Made by a program: the position numbers and the translations under genes
The notes under the pieces: model-generated
What the model was told of the DNA's origin: nothing
Databases searched by the model: none
Seen by the model: the letters and a program-made list of their open reading frames with translations, nothing else
Part shown: positions 17,156 to 26,523 of the stretch, piece by piece
How the letters are laid out: every line of letters starts with the position of its first letter
Position numbering within the stretch: position 1 is the stretch's first letter
Assembly: GCA_905479475.1 (NCBI GenBank)
Contig: CAJQMT010000022.1
Location: 1 to 61,140 of the forward strand
DNA from: an uncultured Flavobacteriaceae bacterium
GTDB taxonomy: Bacteria; Bacteroidota; Bacteroidia; Flavobacteriales; Flavobacteriaceae
Length of the DNA: 61,140 nucleotides
Reading direction: 5' to 3'

Positions 17156-17173
17156 TCCCTAGAAAAATAGAGC

Positions 17174-18265
17174 ATGCAAGCATTAAAATTTTCTAAAATT
17201 GACAAAGCGAAGTTCTTTAGAACATTGAATAAAAGAGTCAACCTTTATTTCAAAGACAACAAAATAAAACGAACTGGGAATTGGAAACTTTATAGCAAAG
17301 CCATCCTAATGTTCACCTTACTTTTTGTGCCTTATCTTCTCCTTCTCACAATTTCAATACCTGAATGGGCAATGCTCTTGCTGGCCCTTGTAAGTGGTGT
17401 AGGAATGGCTGGCGTAGGAATGAATGTCATGCACGACAGCAATCACGAATCATTCTCAAGTAGAAAATGGGTCAATAAATTGATGGGAAGTAGCATGTAC
17501 ATTTTAGCTGGAAATGTTTACAATTGGAAAGTACAACACAATGTTTTACACCATACGTTTACCAATATAAAAGGACACGATGAAGACATCGATGCTGGAA
17601 GAATTATTCGATTTTCAAAAAATTCGAAATGGTTTAAATTTCACAGACTACAACGTTACTATTCCATTTTCATCTATGGTTTGTTAACCATTAACTGGGC
17701 TATTACCACAGATTTTAAGCAAACACATCGTTATCTCAAACGAAAACTTTCCTATGGACACCTACCAAGTCCTGCGAACCAATGGACCACTTTAATTGTG
17801 ACAAAAATTTTATATTACGCCTTTTGGATCGTTTTACCAATGCTTGTATTGGAAATTTCATGGTGGAAAATTTTGCTTGGTTTTTTTGCAATGCACTACG
17901 CCGCAGGGTTGATTTTAAGTATCGTTTTTCAATTGGCACACGTAGTTCCGAATACAGACATGCCTTTGCCTGACAAAAAAGGAAATTTAGAGCATACTTG
18001 GGCAATTCATCAGTTATACACAACTTCCAATTTTGCCCCGAATAATAAATTTATCTCTTTTTTTACAGGAGGTTTGAATCATCAAGTTGAACATCATATT
18101 TTTCCGAACATCTCGCACATTCACTATGGAAAAATAGCAAAGATTGTAAAACAAACTGCAACAGAATTTAACCTGCCTTATTTTGAGTACAAAACCATGA
18201 CAAAGGCTTTGAAAGAACACTTCAATCAATTGAAGTTTTTGGGAATAAAACCCGCATACGAATAA
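17174..18265 (+). CDS. Membrane fatty acid desaturase
   Basis: This 363-residue di-iron membrane enzyme inserts double bonds in acyl chains. The three histidine boxes are intact: HDSNH (87-91), HNVLHH (122-127) and HQVEHH (303-308). The QxxHH form of the third box is typical of front-end (delta-5/6, linoleoyl-CoA-like) desaturases, although the fused cytochrome b5 domain of eukaryotic members is absent. Four hydrophobic helices surround the boxes. It probably adjusts membrane fluidity, but the exact regiochemistry cannot be told. The aminotransferase gene starts 47 bases downstream on the same strand. Confidence 0.92.
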   Translation: MQALKFSKIDKAKFFRTLNKRVNLYFKDNKIKRTGNWKLYSKAILMFTLLFVPYLLLLTISIPEWAMLLLALVSGVGMAGVGMNVMHDSNHESFSSRKWVNKLMGSSMYILAGNVYNWKVQHNVLHHTFTNIKGHDEDIDAGRIIRFSKNSKWFKFHRLQRYYSIFIYGLLTINWAITTDFKQTHRYLKRKLSYGHLPSPANQWTTLIVTKILYYAFWIVLPMLVLEISWWKILLGFFAMHYAAGLILSIVFQLAHVVPNTDMPLPDKKGNLEHTWAIHQLYTTSNFAPNNKFISFFTGGLNHQVEHHIFPNISHIHYGKIAKIVKQTATEFNLPYFEYKTMTKALKEHFNQLKFLGIKPAYE

Positions 18266-18312
18266 AACAAAAATTGATCGCAAAACGACGCGATTCAGCA
18301 ATCACAAAAAAA

Positions 18313-19497
18313 ATGAAACAATTATCAGACAGAATTAACAGTTTACCTACCTCTGCAACCTTGGCAATGGCTGCCAAAGCAAGAGAATTGAAAGAACAAG
18401 GAAAAGACATCATTAGTCTTAGTCTAGGAGAACCAGACTTCAACACTCCTGAATTCATCAAAGAAGCTGCAATTCAAGCCATCAACGAAGACTACAACTC
18501 ATACACACCGGTAAATGGGTATTTGGAATTGCGCGAAGCAATCTGTAAAAAATTCAAAAGAGACAACAACCTCTCTTACAACCCAAATCAGATTGTAGTA
18601 TCTACAGGAGCAAAGCAATCGATTGCCAATGTGGCACAAGTATTGCTAAACCCTGGAGACGAGGTATTGCTACCTGCCCCATATTGGGTGAGTTATTCAG
18701 CAATTTCTATTTTATCAGAAGCTACCTACGTAGAAATACCCTCTACCATAGATACCGATTTTAAAATCACCCCTGAACAATTAGAAGCGGCGATTACACC
18801 AAAAACTAAAATGATTTTCTTCAACTCTCCAAACAACCCAAGTGGAACGGTTTACACAGAAGAAGAATACAGAGCATTAGCAAAAGTTTTAGAAAAACAC
18901 CCGCAAATTTACATCCTTTCCGATGAGATTTACGAACATATTAACTACGGAACTGGGAATTTTAGTTTTGCTGCTATTGAAAACATGTACGACCGAACCA
19001 TCACCGTAAATGGTGTTGCCAAAGCCTTTGCAATGACGGGATGGAGAATTGGATACATCGGGGCTCCAGAATGGATTGCAAAAGCCTGTAATAAAATGCA
19101 AGGACAAATTACCTCTGGTGCGAACTGTATCGCGCAAAGAGCTACCATTACTGCGCTAGAAGCACCAGTAACCAAGATTGGATATATGGTCGAAGAATTT
19201 AACAAAAGAAGAGACATCGTCTTAGATCTTTTAGGAAAAGTAAAAGGTTTCAAACTAAACAAACCAGAAGGTGCTTTTTATGTATTCCCAGACATCTCTT
19301 ATTTCTTTGGAAAAAAAATCAAAGGACAAAAGATTTCGAATGCCTCTGATTTCTCTATGCTATTGCTAGAACATGCAAATGTTGCTACCGTAACTGGAGA
19401 AGCTTTTGGAGCACCAGAATGTATCCGTATGTCTTATGCAGCGTCTGAAGATCAAATTAGAGAAGCAATCAGCAGAATCAAAAAGATTGTTTCTTAA
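18313..19497 (+). CDS. Pyridoxal-phosphate aminotransferase, class I (aspartate-type)
   Basis: This is a 394-residue fold-type I aminotransferase. ISLSLGEPDFNTP near residue 40 is the substrate-binding Gly loop. SPNNPSGTVY, ILSDEIYEHINYG and the PLP lysine region VNGVAKAFAMTGWRIGYIGAP (Lys in the VAKAFAMTGWR motif) are the classical AspC/AspB subgroup Ib landmarks. The C-terminal RMSYAASEDQIREAISRI holds the carboxylate-binding Arg. It likely uses aspartate or a related amino acid with 2-oxoglutarate. The start is ATG 18313 (MKQLSDRINSLPTSATL), because the 13 codons upstream are not conserved sequence. A terminator follows. Confidence 0.94.
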   Translation: MKQLSDRINSLPTSATLAMAAKARELKEQGKDIISLSLGEPDFNTPEFIKEAAIQAINEDYNSYTPVNGYLELREAICKKFKRDNNLSYNPNQIVVSTGAKQSIANVAQVLLNPGDEVLLPAPYWVSYSAISILSEATYVEIPSTIDTDFKITPEQLEAAITPKTKMIFFNSPNNPSGTVYTEEEYRALAKVLEKHPQIYILSDEIYEHINYGTGNFSFAAIENMYDRTITVNGVAKAFAMTGWRIGYIGAPEWIAKACNKMQGQITSGANCIAQRATITALEAPVTKIGYMVEEFNKRRDIVLDLLGKVKGFKLNKPEGAFYVFPDISYFFGKKIKGQKISNASDFSMLLLEHANVATVTGEAFGAPECIRMSYAASEDQIREAISRIKKIVS

Positions 19498-19523
19498 GTT
19501 TTTTTTAAAAAAAACACATATCT

Positions 19524-19558
19524 AAAAATCTCGTATCATTCCAATACGAGATTTTTTT
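19524..19558 (+). terminator. Terminator after the aminotransferase gene
   Basis: AAAAATCTCGTAT (19524-19536) pairs with ATACGAGATTTTT (19544-19556) over a 7-base loop and continues into a T tract. Confidence 0.9.
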
Positions 19559-19634
19559 ATGGAGAAATTAAAAAAACTACAATACTCAAAATCCACTAAA
19601 ACTGTATAGAAAAAAAACAGCGTTATCATTTCGC

Positions 19635-19642
19635 TATCTTTG
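19635..19642 (+). promoter_or_regulatory. -7 promoter element of the DUF255 gene
   Basis: TATCTTTG fits TAnnTTTG. A TTG inside it is in frame with the DUF255 protein but lies within the promoter, so translation must begin downstream at 19658. The leader would be very short. Confidence 0.55.
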
Positions 19643-19657
19643 AAAAAAGAATGTGTG

Positions 19658-21778
19658 ATGAATAGAAGCCTTTATTTGATCATTGCGATTGGTTTTTTAA
19701 TCCAATGCAAAAAACCATTGAAACACGAGATGAAAAACCACCAACATACCAACCAATTAATTCACGAAACAAGTCCTTATCTACTACAGCACGCACACAA
19801 CCCTGTGAATTGGTATGCTTGGAACAAAGAAACTCTTGACCTCGCTAAAAAAGAGAACAAACTAATTTTAATTTCAATTGGATATGCTGCTTGCCATTGG
19901 TGTCATGTCATGGAAAACGAAAGTTTTGAAGACAAAGCCGTCGCTCAAGTCATGAACGATCATTATATCAATATCAAAATTGACCGAGAAGAAAGACCCG
20001 ATATTGACCAAATCTATATGACCGCCGTTCAAATTATGACCGGTGCCGGTGGATGGCCACTTAACTGCGTCGCATTACCTGACGGCAGGCCTGTTTGGGG
20101 AGGTACTTATTTTCCGAAAAAGCAATGGACCAACGCCCTATCTCAAATTGCAAAATTACACCGAGAAGACCCCGATAAAGTTATTGAATATGCCACTCAA
20201 CTCACCGAAGGTGTACAAAAAGCAGGACTCATTTCAGTAAACACAGCCAAACCTGAATTCAAAAAAGAAGACATTCTTATTGCGCTTGAAAAATGGACAG
20301 AAAGTTTTGACCAAACATGGGGAGGAAACACAGGAGCTCCCAAATTTCCCATGCCAAACAACCTACATTTTCTATTACGCCATGCGACGCAAAACAAGAA
20401 TAGCAACCTCTCTAAACATGTGTATAACACTTTGGACAAAATGGCTCTGGGAGGAATTTTCGATCAAGTTGGCGGCGGATTTGCACGTTATTCAACCGAT
20501 GAAAAATGGCACATTCCCCATTTTGAAAAAATGCTCTATGACAATGCACAACTCGTGAGCTTGTATGCAGACGCTTTCCTGATCTCTCAAAAAGAAATCT
20601 ACAAAGAAACCGTATACAACACACTTGATTTCATTGAAAAAGAACTCACCAATACAGAGGGTGCTTTTTATTCTGCATTGGATGCCGACAGTAATACACC
20701 AGAAGGCCATTTGGAAGAGGGTGCTTTTTACGTGTGGACGAAAAAAGAATTGAAAGACATATTGGGGAAAGATTTTGAATTGTTTGCTAACTATTACAAC
20801 ATCAATGATTTCGGGTTTTGGGAAGAGAATAAGTACAACCTTATCAGAAAAAATTCTGACGTTGTATTTGCAAGGCAGCACCAAATAGCCTTCGATTTTC
20901 TAAAAAGTAAAGTTCGTGCATGGAAGAAAATACTTTTTGAACACAGATCTCATAGAGAACGCCCTCGATTGGATGACAAAACCTTGACTTCTTGGAACGC
21001 CCTCATGTTAAAAGGATATTTAGATGCTTCTCGTGTTTTTAAAGAAGATAAATTTTTAAACATCGCTATAAAAAATGCACATTTTATCAAAAACAAACAA
21101 CTAAGACCGGATGGAGGATTGAATCACAATTATAAAAATGGCAAGAGTAATATCAATGGTTACCTCGAAGATTATGCCGCCGTAATTGATGCCTACATCT
21201 CTTTATACGAATGTACGATGAACGAAGAATGGTTACAAATTTCTAAAAACCTAACGGATTATTGTTTTGTTCATTTTTTCAACAAAACGACAAACATGTT
21301 CTTCTTCACCTCTGATCTGGACGAAAGCTTGATTACGCGAAAAACAGAAATTCACGACAATGTGATTCCCGCTTCCAACTCTATGATGGCCAGAAACTTA
21401 TTTAAATTGGGACATTATTTCCACAACAAATCTTATGACGAAACAGCTCAGAAAATGTTGAACAATGTGAAACAAGAGCTCCAAGAATACCCTTCTGGAT
21501 ATAGCAATTGGCTACAATTGTACACAGATGTCAGCAGCTCTTTTTTTGAAGTAGCGATCGTCGGAAAAAACGCGCAAGAGAAAATGAACGAAATCAATCA
21601 ATACTACCTTCCCAATAAATTAATTGCCGCAAGTAGGACAGCTAGTGCTCTTGCTCTCTTAAAACATAGATTCCAATCAGAAAAAACATTGATATATGTT
21701 TGTGTAGACGGTGGCTGTAAACTCCCCGTTTCCTCTTCAGAAGAAGCAATTTCTCAAATGAAGAAAACTAAAAAATAA
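19658..21778 (+). CDS. Thioredoxin-like DUF255 (YyaL/SPATA20-type) lipoprotein
   Basis: This is a 706-residue protein. Residues 1-17 form a lipoprotein-type signal (MNRSLYLIIAIGFLIQC). The DUF255 thioredoxin-like domain follows: LIHETSPYLLQHAHNPVNWYAW, then the CxxC in YAACHWCHVMENESFED, and NIKIDREERPDIDQIYM. Residues 200-600 form an alpha/alpha-barrel like N-acylglucosamine 2-epimerase or glycoside hydrolases (GGNTGAPKFPMP, GGIFDQVGGGFARYSTDEKWHIPHFEKMLYDNAQL). The enzymatic role of this widespread family is not settled. Most bacterial members are cytosolic, so the lipobox here would place this one on a membrane. It stands alone between a terminator and mscS. Confidence 0.9.
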   Translation: MNRSLYLIIAIGFLIQCKKPLKHEMKNHQHTNQLIHETSPYLLQHAHNPVNWYAWNKETLDLAKKENKLILISIGYAACHWCHVMENESFEDKAVAQVMNDHYINIKIDREERPDIDQIYMTAVQIMTGAGGWPLNCVALPDGRPVWGGTYFPKKQWTNALSQIAKLHREDPDKVIEYATQLTEGVQKAGLISVNTAKPEFKKEDILIALEKWTESFDQTWGGNTGAPKFPMPNNLHFLLRHATQNKNSNLSKHVYNTLDKMALGGIFDQVGGGFARYSTDEKWHIPHFEKMLYDNAQLVSLYADAFLISQKEIYKETVYNTLDFIEKELTNTEGAFYSALDADSNTPEGHLEEGAFYVWTKKELKDILGKDFELFANYYNINDFGFWEENKYNLIRKNSDVVFARQHQIAFDFLKSKVRAWKKILFEHRSHRERPRLDDKTLTSWNALMLKGYLDASRVFKEDKFLNIAIKNAHFIKNKQLRPDGGLNHNYKNGKSNINGYLEDYAAVIDAYISLYECTMNEEWLQISKNLTDYCFVHFFNKTTNMFFFTSDLDESLITRKTEIHDNVIPASNSMMARNLFKLGHYFHNKSYDETAQKMLNNVKQELQEYPSGYSNWLQLYTDVSSSFFEVAIVGKNAQEKMNEINQYYLPNKLIAASRTASALALLKHRFQSEKTLIYVCVDGGCKLPVSSSEEAISQMKKTKK

Positions 21779-21966
21779 ATGTTTAAAAACCTCTATAAAG
21801 TATTTCTTTTCTTAGACATACTCCAATACTAGAGAATTCTAAAAATAGGCTCTTTTATTTTCAAGACACGGTCACACTTATCTTCCAAAAGAACACGACT
21901 ATTTATTGTGGATGTGAATGTGTGTATTTTATAATTACTTTCATAGCATCTAAACAACTCAATTCT

Positions 21967-22791
21967 ATGGAAAAATTCAATCTGGAATCCTACGATTTTT
22001 TAAAATACAAAGAACTTGCAATCGATTATAGCATCAAGCTAGCCATCGCAATTGGAATCTTCATCATTGGATTATGGATTGTGAAAAAAATTGTCAAAAT
22101 TGTCAAAAAAACAATGATAAAAGGCAATATGGAAATAAGTCTCCAAAAATTTTTAAGTGACTTGATCAATTGGACTTTGAGAGCTTTATTATTTATTACA
22201 GTGATGAGTCAACTAGGTATCGCAACCTCATCTTTTATCGCAATTATTGGTGCCGCTGGATTAGCGCTGGGATTGGCATTGCAAGGATCCCTTGCAAATT
22301 TTGCGGGAGGTGCTCTGATCTTAATTTTCAAACCATTTAAGGTGGGTGATTTGATCGAAGCACAAGGAGAGTTTGGCGAAGTCAAAGAAATTGAAATATT
22401 CGTGACCAAACTTTTAACACCGGGTAACAAAGTCGCCATTATCCCTAACGGTATTTTATCAAATGGCGCGATTAAAAATTACTCTCAAGAAGGGAAACTA
22501 CGTGTAGATTTAACAATTGGAATCAGTTATGATTCAGACATTAAAAAAGCGAAAGAAATATTAGAGAAGACACTTACGTCGAACCCAAAAGTTTTGCAGA
22601 ATCCCCCACCCGCAGTAACCGTTTCAGAGCTTGCTGACAGTGCAGTCAATCTCGCTGTACGCCCTTGGGCGACTCCTCAAAATTATTGGGACGTTTATTT
22701 CGAATCCTTAGAAGCTTGTAAAAACGCTTTGGACAGGGAAAATATCAACATCCCTTTTCCACAAAGAGTTGTACACATGCAACAGCACTAA
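21967..22791 (+). CDS. mscS: Small-conductance mechanosensitive channel, MscS family
   Basis: This 274-residue channel relieves osmotic downshock. It has three N-terminal helices. The pore-lining helix reads FIAIIGAAGLALGLALQGSLANFAGGALIL, with the Ala/Gly ridge and the family Q/G kink. The beta domain follows (FKVGDLIEAQGEFGEVKEIEIFVTKLLTPGNKVAIIPNGILSNGAIKNYS), with a C-terminal ferredoxin-like domain. I took ATG 21967 (MEKFNLESYDF) as the start; a longer frame from 21922 reads through a region of promoter-like composition. Its stop overlaps the convergent tsaB stop by 4 bases. The 188-base gap upstream shows no gene. Confidence 0.94.
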   Translation: MEKFNLESYDFLKYKELAIDYSIKLAIAIGIFIIGLWIVKKIVKIVKKTMIKGNMEISLQKFLSDLINWTLRALLFITVMSQLGIATSSFIAIIGAAGLALGLALQGSLANFAGGALILIFKPFKVGDLIEAQGEFGEVKEIEIFVTKLLTPGNKVAIIPNGILSNGAIKNYSQEGKLRVDLTIGISYDSDIKKAKEILEKTLTSNPKVLQNPPPAVTVSELADSAVNLAVRPWATPQNYWDVYFESLEACKNALDRENINIPFPQRVVHMQQH

Positions 22792-23465
22792 TTCCGCTTT
22801 TTCGGCTTGGTTCCAACAAAATCTTTCAAATAAAAAGGTTCAAAATAAGCGACATCTACAGTGTCATTTGCTGTGAACTTTTCAAAAGCCAAACCTACCA
22901 TTTCTTTTGCTGAAGGAAAGGCATTTTCTATAAAATTTGCATTGGGATGCTGGACAATATCTTTGCATTTATCGGAGCCATCTCCTACAAAAAACACAGG
23001 ACCGTCCTCTAGATATTCTTGGAAAGAGTTTGCATCAATTACCTCTGCCTGTGTCTCACGAACACGTTTGTAATCTTTGTCAAAAACAGCACTATAAACC
23101 TCCATTCTTCTTGCATCCAATAAAGGAAGAATATAGCCATTTGCAACCACTGCATTCCGAGACAAAATTTCCAAACTCTCGATGGCTAACATTGGAATAT
23201 CTAAAGCGAAACACATACCTTTGACTGCAGAAACACCAATTCGCAAACCAGTATACGAACCAGGTCCTTTGCCGACACAAACCGCTGCCAAATCAGAAAA
23301 TGAAATCCCTGCTTTCTTTACAACGTCTTCAAAAAATACATGTAGTTTTTCGGCATGTGAATAGCCTTCAGTGTTCAGCTCCTCCAAAGCAACCAAAACA
23401 CCAGACTTACCAATACTAACAGAACAATTTTTTGTGGACGTTTCTACGTGTAAAATATAGGACAC
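22788..23465 (-). CDS. tsaB: tRNA threonylcarbamoyladenosine biosynthesis protein TsaB
   Basis: This 225-residue ASKHA-fold protein works with TsaD and TsaE to make t6A37 in tRNAs that read ANN codons. The N-terminal LHVETSTKNCSVSI is the ATPase-like phosphate loop, and the hallmark VCVGKGPGSYTGLRIGVSAVKGMCFA follows at about residue 65. I place the start at GTG 23465 (M/V-SYILHVETS). The in-frame extension to 23522 encodes an unlikely N-terminus, and no ATG lies at the right place. It is convergent with and overlaps mscS. It is divergent from the HD hydrolase gene, with only about 85 bases between the starts. Confidence 0.92.
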   Translation of the reverse strand: MSYILHVETSTKNCSVSIGKSGVLVALEELNTEGYSHAEKLHVFFEDVVKKAGISFSDLAAVCVGKGPGSYTGLRIGVSAVKGMCFALDIPMLAIESLEILSRNAVVANGYILPLLDARRMEVYSAVFDKDYKRVRETQAEVIDANSFQEYLEDGPVFFVGDGSDKCKDIVQHPNANFIENAFPSAKEMVGLAFEKFTANDTVDVAYFEPFYLKDFVGTKPKKRN

Positions 23466-23549
23466 TTCGTAAATTTTTAAAACGCAAATATAATACTTTG
23501 ATTTTTTGATGACGGGACTCATCTGGATTTATTCTTTTATTTTTACAAA

Positions 23550-24200
23550 ATGAATTCAAGCAAAATTATCGAAAACACCATTCTTTTTGTCAAAGAAAGT
23601 TTGAAAAATTCAGAAGGAGGACATGACTGGTTTCATGTCGAGCGGGTGTACAACATCTCAAAAAATATTGCCAATAAAGAAAATGCAGATCTTTTTGTCG
23701 TAGCATTGGGTGCCTTGTTGCATGATATTGCTGATTCTAAGTTTCATGGTGGAAACGAACTTATAGGTCCCAAAAAAGCATCCTCCTTTCTAAAAGATCA
23801 ACAAGTCGACGATGAAATCATTCAACATGTTGTAAAAATCATAGAAAACATATCCTTTAAAGGAGGAAACTTCTCACAAGGGTTCCGCTCGCTAGAATTG
23901 GACTGTATTCAAGATGCAGACCGGATAGATGCTATTGGAGCTATCGGAATTGCACGCTGTTTTAGTTACGGAGGCTATAAGGGACGATCTTTATACGACC
24001 CAAAAATAAAACCTAACCTAGCGATGACCAAGGAAGAGTACAAAAAATCAACCGCACCAAGTATCAATCATTTTTATGAAAAACTACTTCTATTAAAGGA
24101 CAAAATGAACACCGATACCGGAAAAAAAATGGCTTTGGAACGACATGTATTTATGCAGAATTTCTTAGACCAATTTTACAAAGAATGGGAGGGAAAATAA
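23550..24200 (+). CDS. HD-domain phosphohydrolase
   Basis: This 216-residue protein of the HD superfamily (YedJ-like) has the first metal-binding His in GGHDWFHVERVYNIS and the central HD pair in ALLHDIADSKFHGG. A later Asp lies in LDCIQDADRIDAIGAIGIARCF. Members hydrolyse phosphate esters or nucleotides, but the substrate of this group is unknown. The full-length core with no regulatory domain matches the family size. It is convergent with the crotonase gene, whose stop is 14 bases away; no clear terminator separates them. Confidence 0.88.
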   Translation: MNSSKIIENTILFVKESLKNSEGGHDWFHVERVYNISKNIANKENADLFVVALGALLHDIADSKFHGGNELIGPKKASSFLKDQQVDDEIIQHVVKIIENISFKGGNFSQGFRSLELDCIQDADRIDAIGAIGIARCFSYGGYKGRSLYDPKIKPNLAMTKEEYKKSTAPSINHFYEKLLLLKDKMNTDTGKKMALERHVFMQNFLDQFYKEWEGK

Positions 24201-24214
24201 AATCTAAAACTATA

Positions 24215-24988
24215 TTAAAATTTTGGTTTTCTTTTATTTAAAAATGCAGAAGTGCCTTCTACAAAATCTCCAGTTCCAAAACATGCACCAAAAGATTTGA
24301 TTTCAGTATCGTAACCATTTTTCTCAAAGTCAAAACCAGCATTCACTGCTTTTATGGCTGCCGTGATGGCACTTGATGAGTTCGAAGCAATCTTAGAGGC
24401 AACGGTCAAAATGGAGGGCAAAAGATTTTCTTGTGTCACCACTTTATTTACCAACCCACAAGAAAGTGCTGCTCCAGCTGTCATCATATTACCAGACATG
24501 ATGAGTTCCATCGCAAGGCCTTTTCCAATTAACTGTGGCAATCTTTGTGTGCCGCCATATCCTGGGATCAACCCCAAAGAAACTTCGGGAAGTCCCATTT
24601 TTGCATTTTCTGAAGCGTATCTAAAATGACAGGCCATTGCGAGTTCTAAACCACCTCCCAAAGCAAAGCCATTGATCGCTGCGATCACAGGTTTCGGAAA
24701 GTTTTCGATAAAATCGAATACCATTTCCTGACCCTTCCTTGCCAATTCTTTTCCTTCATCCATAGAAAAATTCATAAATTCAGCAATGTCCGCTCCCGCT
24801 ACAAATGCTTTTTCTCCCATTCCCGTTAGAACAATGACACGCACTGAATCGTCTTTTTCTAAAGATTTCAAAGTACCGTGCAGGGCATGAATCGTTTCTT
24901 CGTTCAGCGCATTTAACTTTGCTGGACGATTGATTGCAACCACCGCTAGATAGGGATGCTCTCGATTTGTTAAAATTGTTGCGCTCAT
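24215..24988 (-). CDS. Enoyl-CoA hydratase/isomerase (crotonase) family
   Basis: This 257-residue enzyme is of the enoyl-CoA hydratase type. The oxyanion-hole segments are AFVAGADIAEF and FALGGGLELAMACHFRYA. Both catalytic glutamates of true hydratases are present, in GGGLELAMACH and MGLPEVSLGLIPGYGGTQRL. It would hydrate trans-2-enoyl-CoA in beta-oxidation or act on a short-chain CoA ester such as crotonyl-CoA. The start MSATILTNREHPYL (24988) leaves 19 bases after the kinase gene; a longer frame would run into the kinase. No other beta-oxidation gene is adjacent. Confidence 0.93.
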   Translation of the reverse strand: MSATILTNREHPYLAVVAINRPAKLNALNEETIHALHGTLKSLEKDDSVRVIVLTGMGEKAFVAGADIAEFMNFSMDEGKELARKGQEMVFDFIENFPKPVIAAINGFALGGGLELAMACHFRYASENAKMGLPEVSLGLIPGYGGTQRLPQLIGKGLAMELIMSGNMMTAGAALSCGLVNKVVTQENLLPSILTVASKIASNSSSAITAAIKAVNAGFDFEKNGYDTEIKSFGACFGTGDFVEGTSAFLNKRKPKF

Positions 24989-25007
24989 TTGACTGTGTTT
25001 TTTGATA

Positions 25008-26450
25008 TCAACTTTCTTTTGGAATAAGAACTTTAAAAAGAGTCCCTTTTCCTTCTTCTGATACAAAGCTCAAAGAACCTTCATAACTTTCAATTATTTT
25101 TTTTATCATCGGCAATCCCAATCCCATTCCGCTTGTCTTGGTAGTAAATCTAGGTTCAAAAACTTTATTTTTCAGCTCTTCAGTAATTCCTTTTCCATTG
25201 TCTTTTACCTGAATCTCAACATGAGTTGTGTTTTCCGCAACACTTACAGCAACTTCTGGATGCTCGACTTTCTTTGTAGCATGAATTGAGTTTTGTACTA
25301 AGTTATTCACCACTCTTACCAATTGTGTTTTGTCGATTAACAAATAAATCTTTTCTGCAGAGGTTTTATAAGAAACGTATGCTTTGTCAAAAAGATCTAT
25401 GGCCATTTTAACCACCATTACCACCTCTACATTTTCTTTTCGTTTGGTTGGCATTTGTGCAAAATCTGAAAATGCGGAAGAAATCGAACTCATCACATCG
25501 ATTTGCTGAATCAAAGTACGAGAATATTCTTTCACTTTCGCTCTAATTTCACTATCCTCAGGATTGAATTTTTGCTCAAAACTTTGAACTGTTAGACGCA
25601 TGGGGGTCAACGGATTTTTTATTTCATGCGCTACTTGTCTCGCCATTTCTCTCCATGCCTGCTCTCGCTCGCTTTTCGCCAATTTTTCTGCACTCTCTTC
25701 GAGCTTGTCCACCATGTCATTGTATGCAGAAACTAACTTTCGTATCTCCGCAGGAGCATCTGCTAGTATTATTTTTTCATTTCGTTTGTAAAACCCAGCC
25801 TGACTCATTTTAGAAATCACCGTTCCAATGGATTTTATGATATAACTCGATAAGAAATAAGCAATTCCAATGGCGAAAAAAAACAAGAGAACGTACACCA
25901 ACCCTACACGAGACAAAAACTCATTCAAGTCCTTTTCTTGAGCCGAATTGTCTTGGAGATAGTGTAGTTTTAAAATTCCAATAGGAACTTGCTCGTTATT
26001 TTGAATAAAGGTATAGGAAGCCTGCAAGCTTTTCCCTTCTTCATTCATTCCTTGCATCAAGCGATAAGAATTCTTTTGTTTCAACTTTTTTAAATCGGCT
26101 GAAAGAATTGGTTCAGTGGCAACATTTGAAGTGGAACACAACAAAAGCTTCCCCTGTAAATCATAAATTTTTATGGTTGCTTTGTGAACTGCAGCCATTT
26201 CAAAAATACGTTGTTTGAATATTTTCTTAAGGTTTCCGGTTTCCAAAGCATACGCCGAATTGCTCAACCCGTACTGCATGTTCAAACGTATGGCATCTTC
26301 TTTTCTTTCAAAACGACTCGTATTGTATTCTTGCGTTTGTTCTCGGTAGTGATACTCTGTCACAACGGCGATCATAATAAACGCGACAAACATGAGAAGG
26401 GTCATGGAAAGAAATATTCGAATTCGAAGTGAAAATTTGCTAAATCTCAT
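25008..26450 (-). CDS. Sensor histidine kinase (NtrY-like)
   Basis: This is a 480-residue membrane kinase. TM1 is at 10-32 and TM2 near 183-205, and they flank a periplasmic sensor of about 150 residues. A HAMP linker follows (SYIIKSIGTVISKMSQ), then the H box MARQVAHEIKNPLTPMRL with phospho-acceptor His about 275. The N box is VRVVNNLVQNSIHAT, and the G boxes are VKDNGKGI and TSGMGLGLPMIKKII. No response regulator gene lies nearby, so its partner must be elsewhere. HEIKNPLTP is typical of NtrY-type kinases. It sits between the SemiSWEET and crotonase genes on the same strand. Confidence 0.93.
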   Translation of the reverse strand: MRFSKFSLRIRIFLSMTLLMFVAFIMIAVVTEYHYREQTQEYNTSRFERKEDAIRLNMQYGLSNSAYALETGNLKKIFKQRIFEMAAVHKATIKIYDLQGKLLLCSTSNVATEPILSADLKKLKQKNSYRLMQGMNEEGKSLQASYTFIQNNEQVPIGILKLHYLQDNSAQEKDLNEFLSRVGLVYVLLFFFAIGIAYFLSSYIIKSIGTVISKMSQAGFYKRNEKIILADAPAEIRKLVSAYNDMVDKLEESAEKLAKSEREQAWREMARQVAHEIKNPLTPMRLTVQSFEQKFNPEDSEIRAKVKEYSRTLIQQIDVMSSISSAFSDFAQMPTKRKENVEVVMVVKMAIDLFDKAYVSYKTSAEKIYLLIDKTQLVRVVNNLVQNSIHATKKVEHPEVAVSVAENTTHVEIQVKDNGKGITEELKNKVFEPRFTTKTSGMGLGLPMIKKIIESYEGSLSFVSEEGKGTLFKVLIPKES

Positions 26451-26523
26451 AAATAAAATAATCTTAAATCACTTAGTCATGCTATTTCCTAAAATTAGCA
26501 AAAAAAGCCCAAGCAAACCTCTT

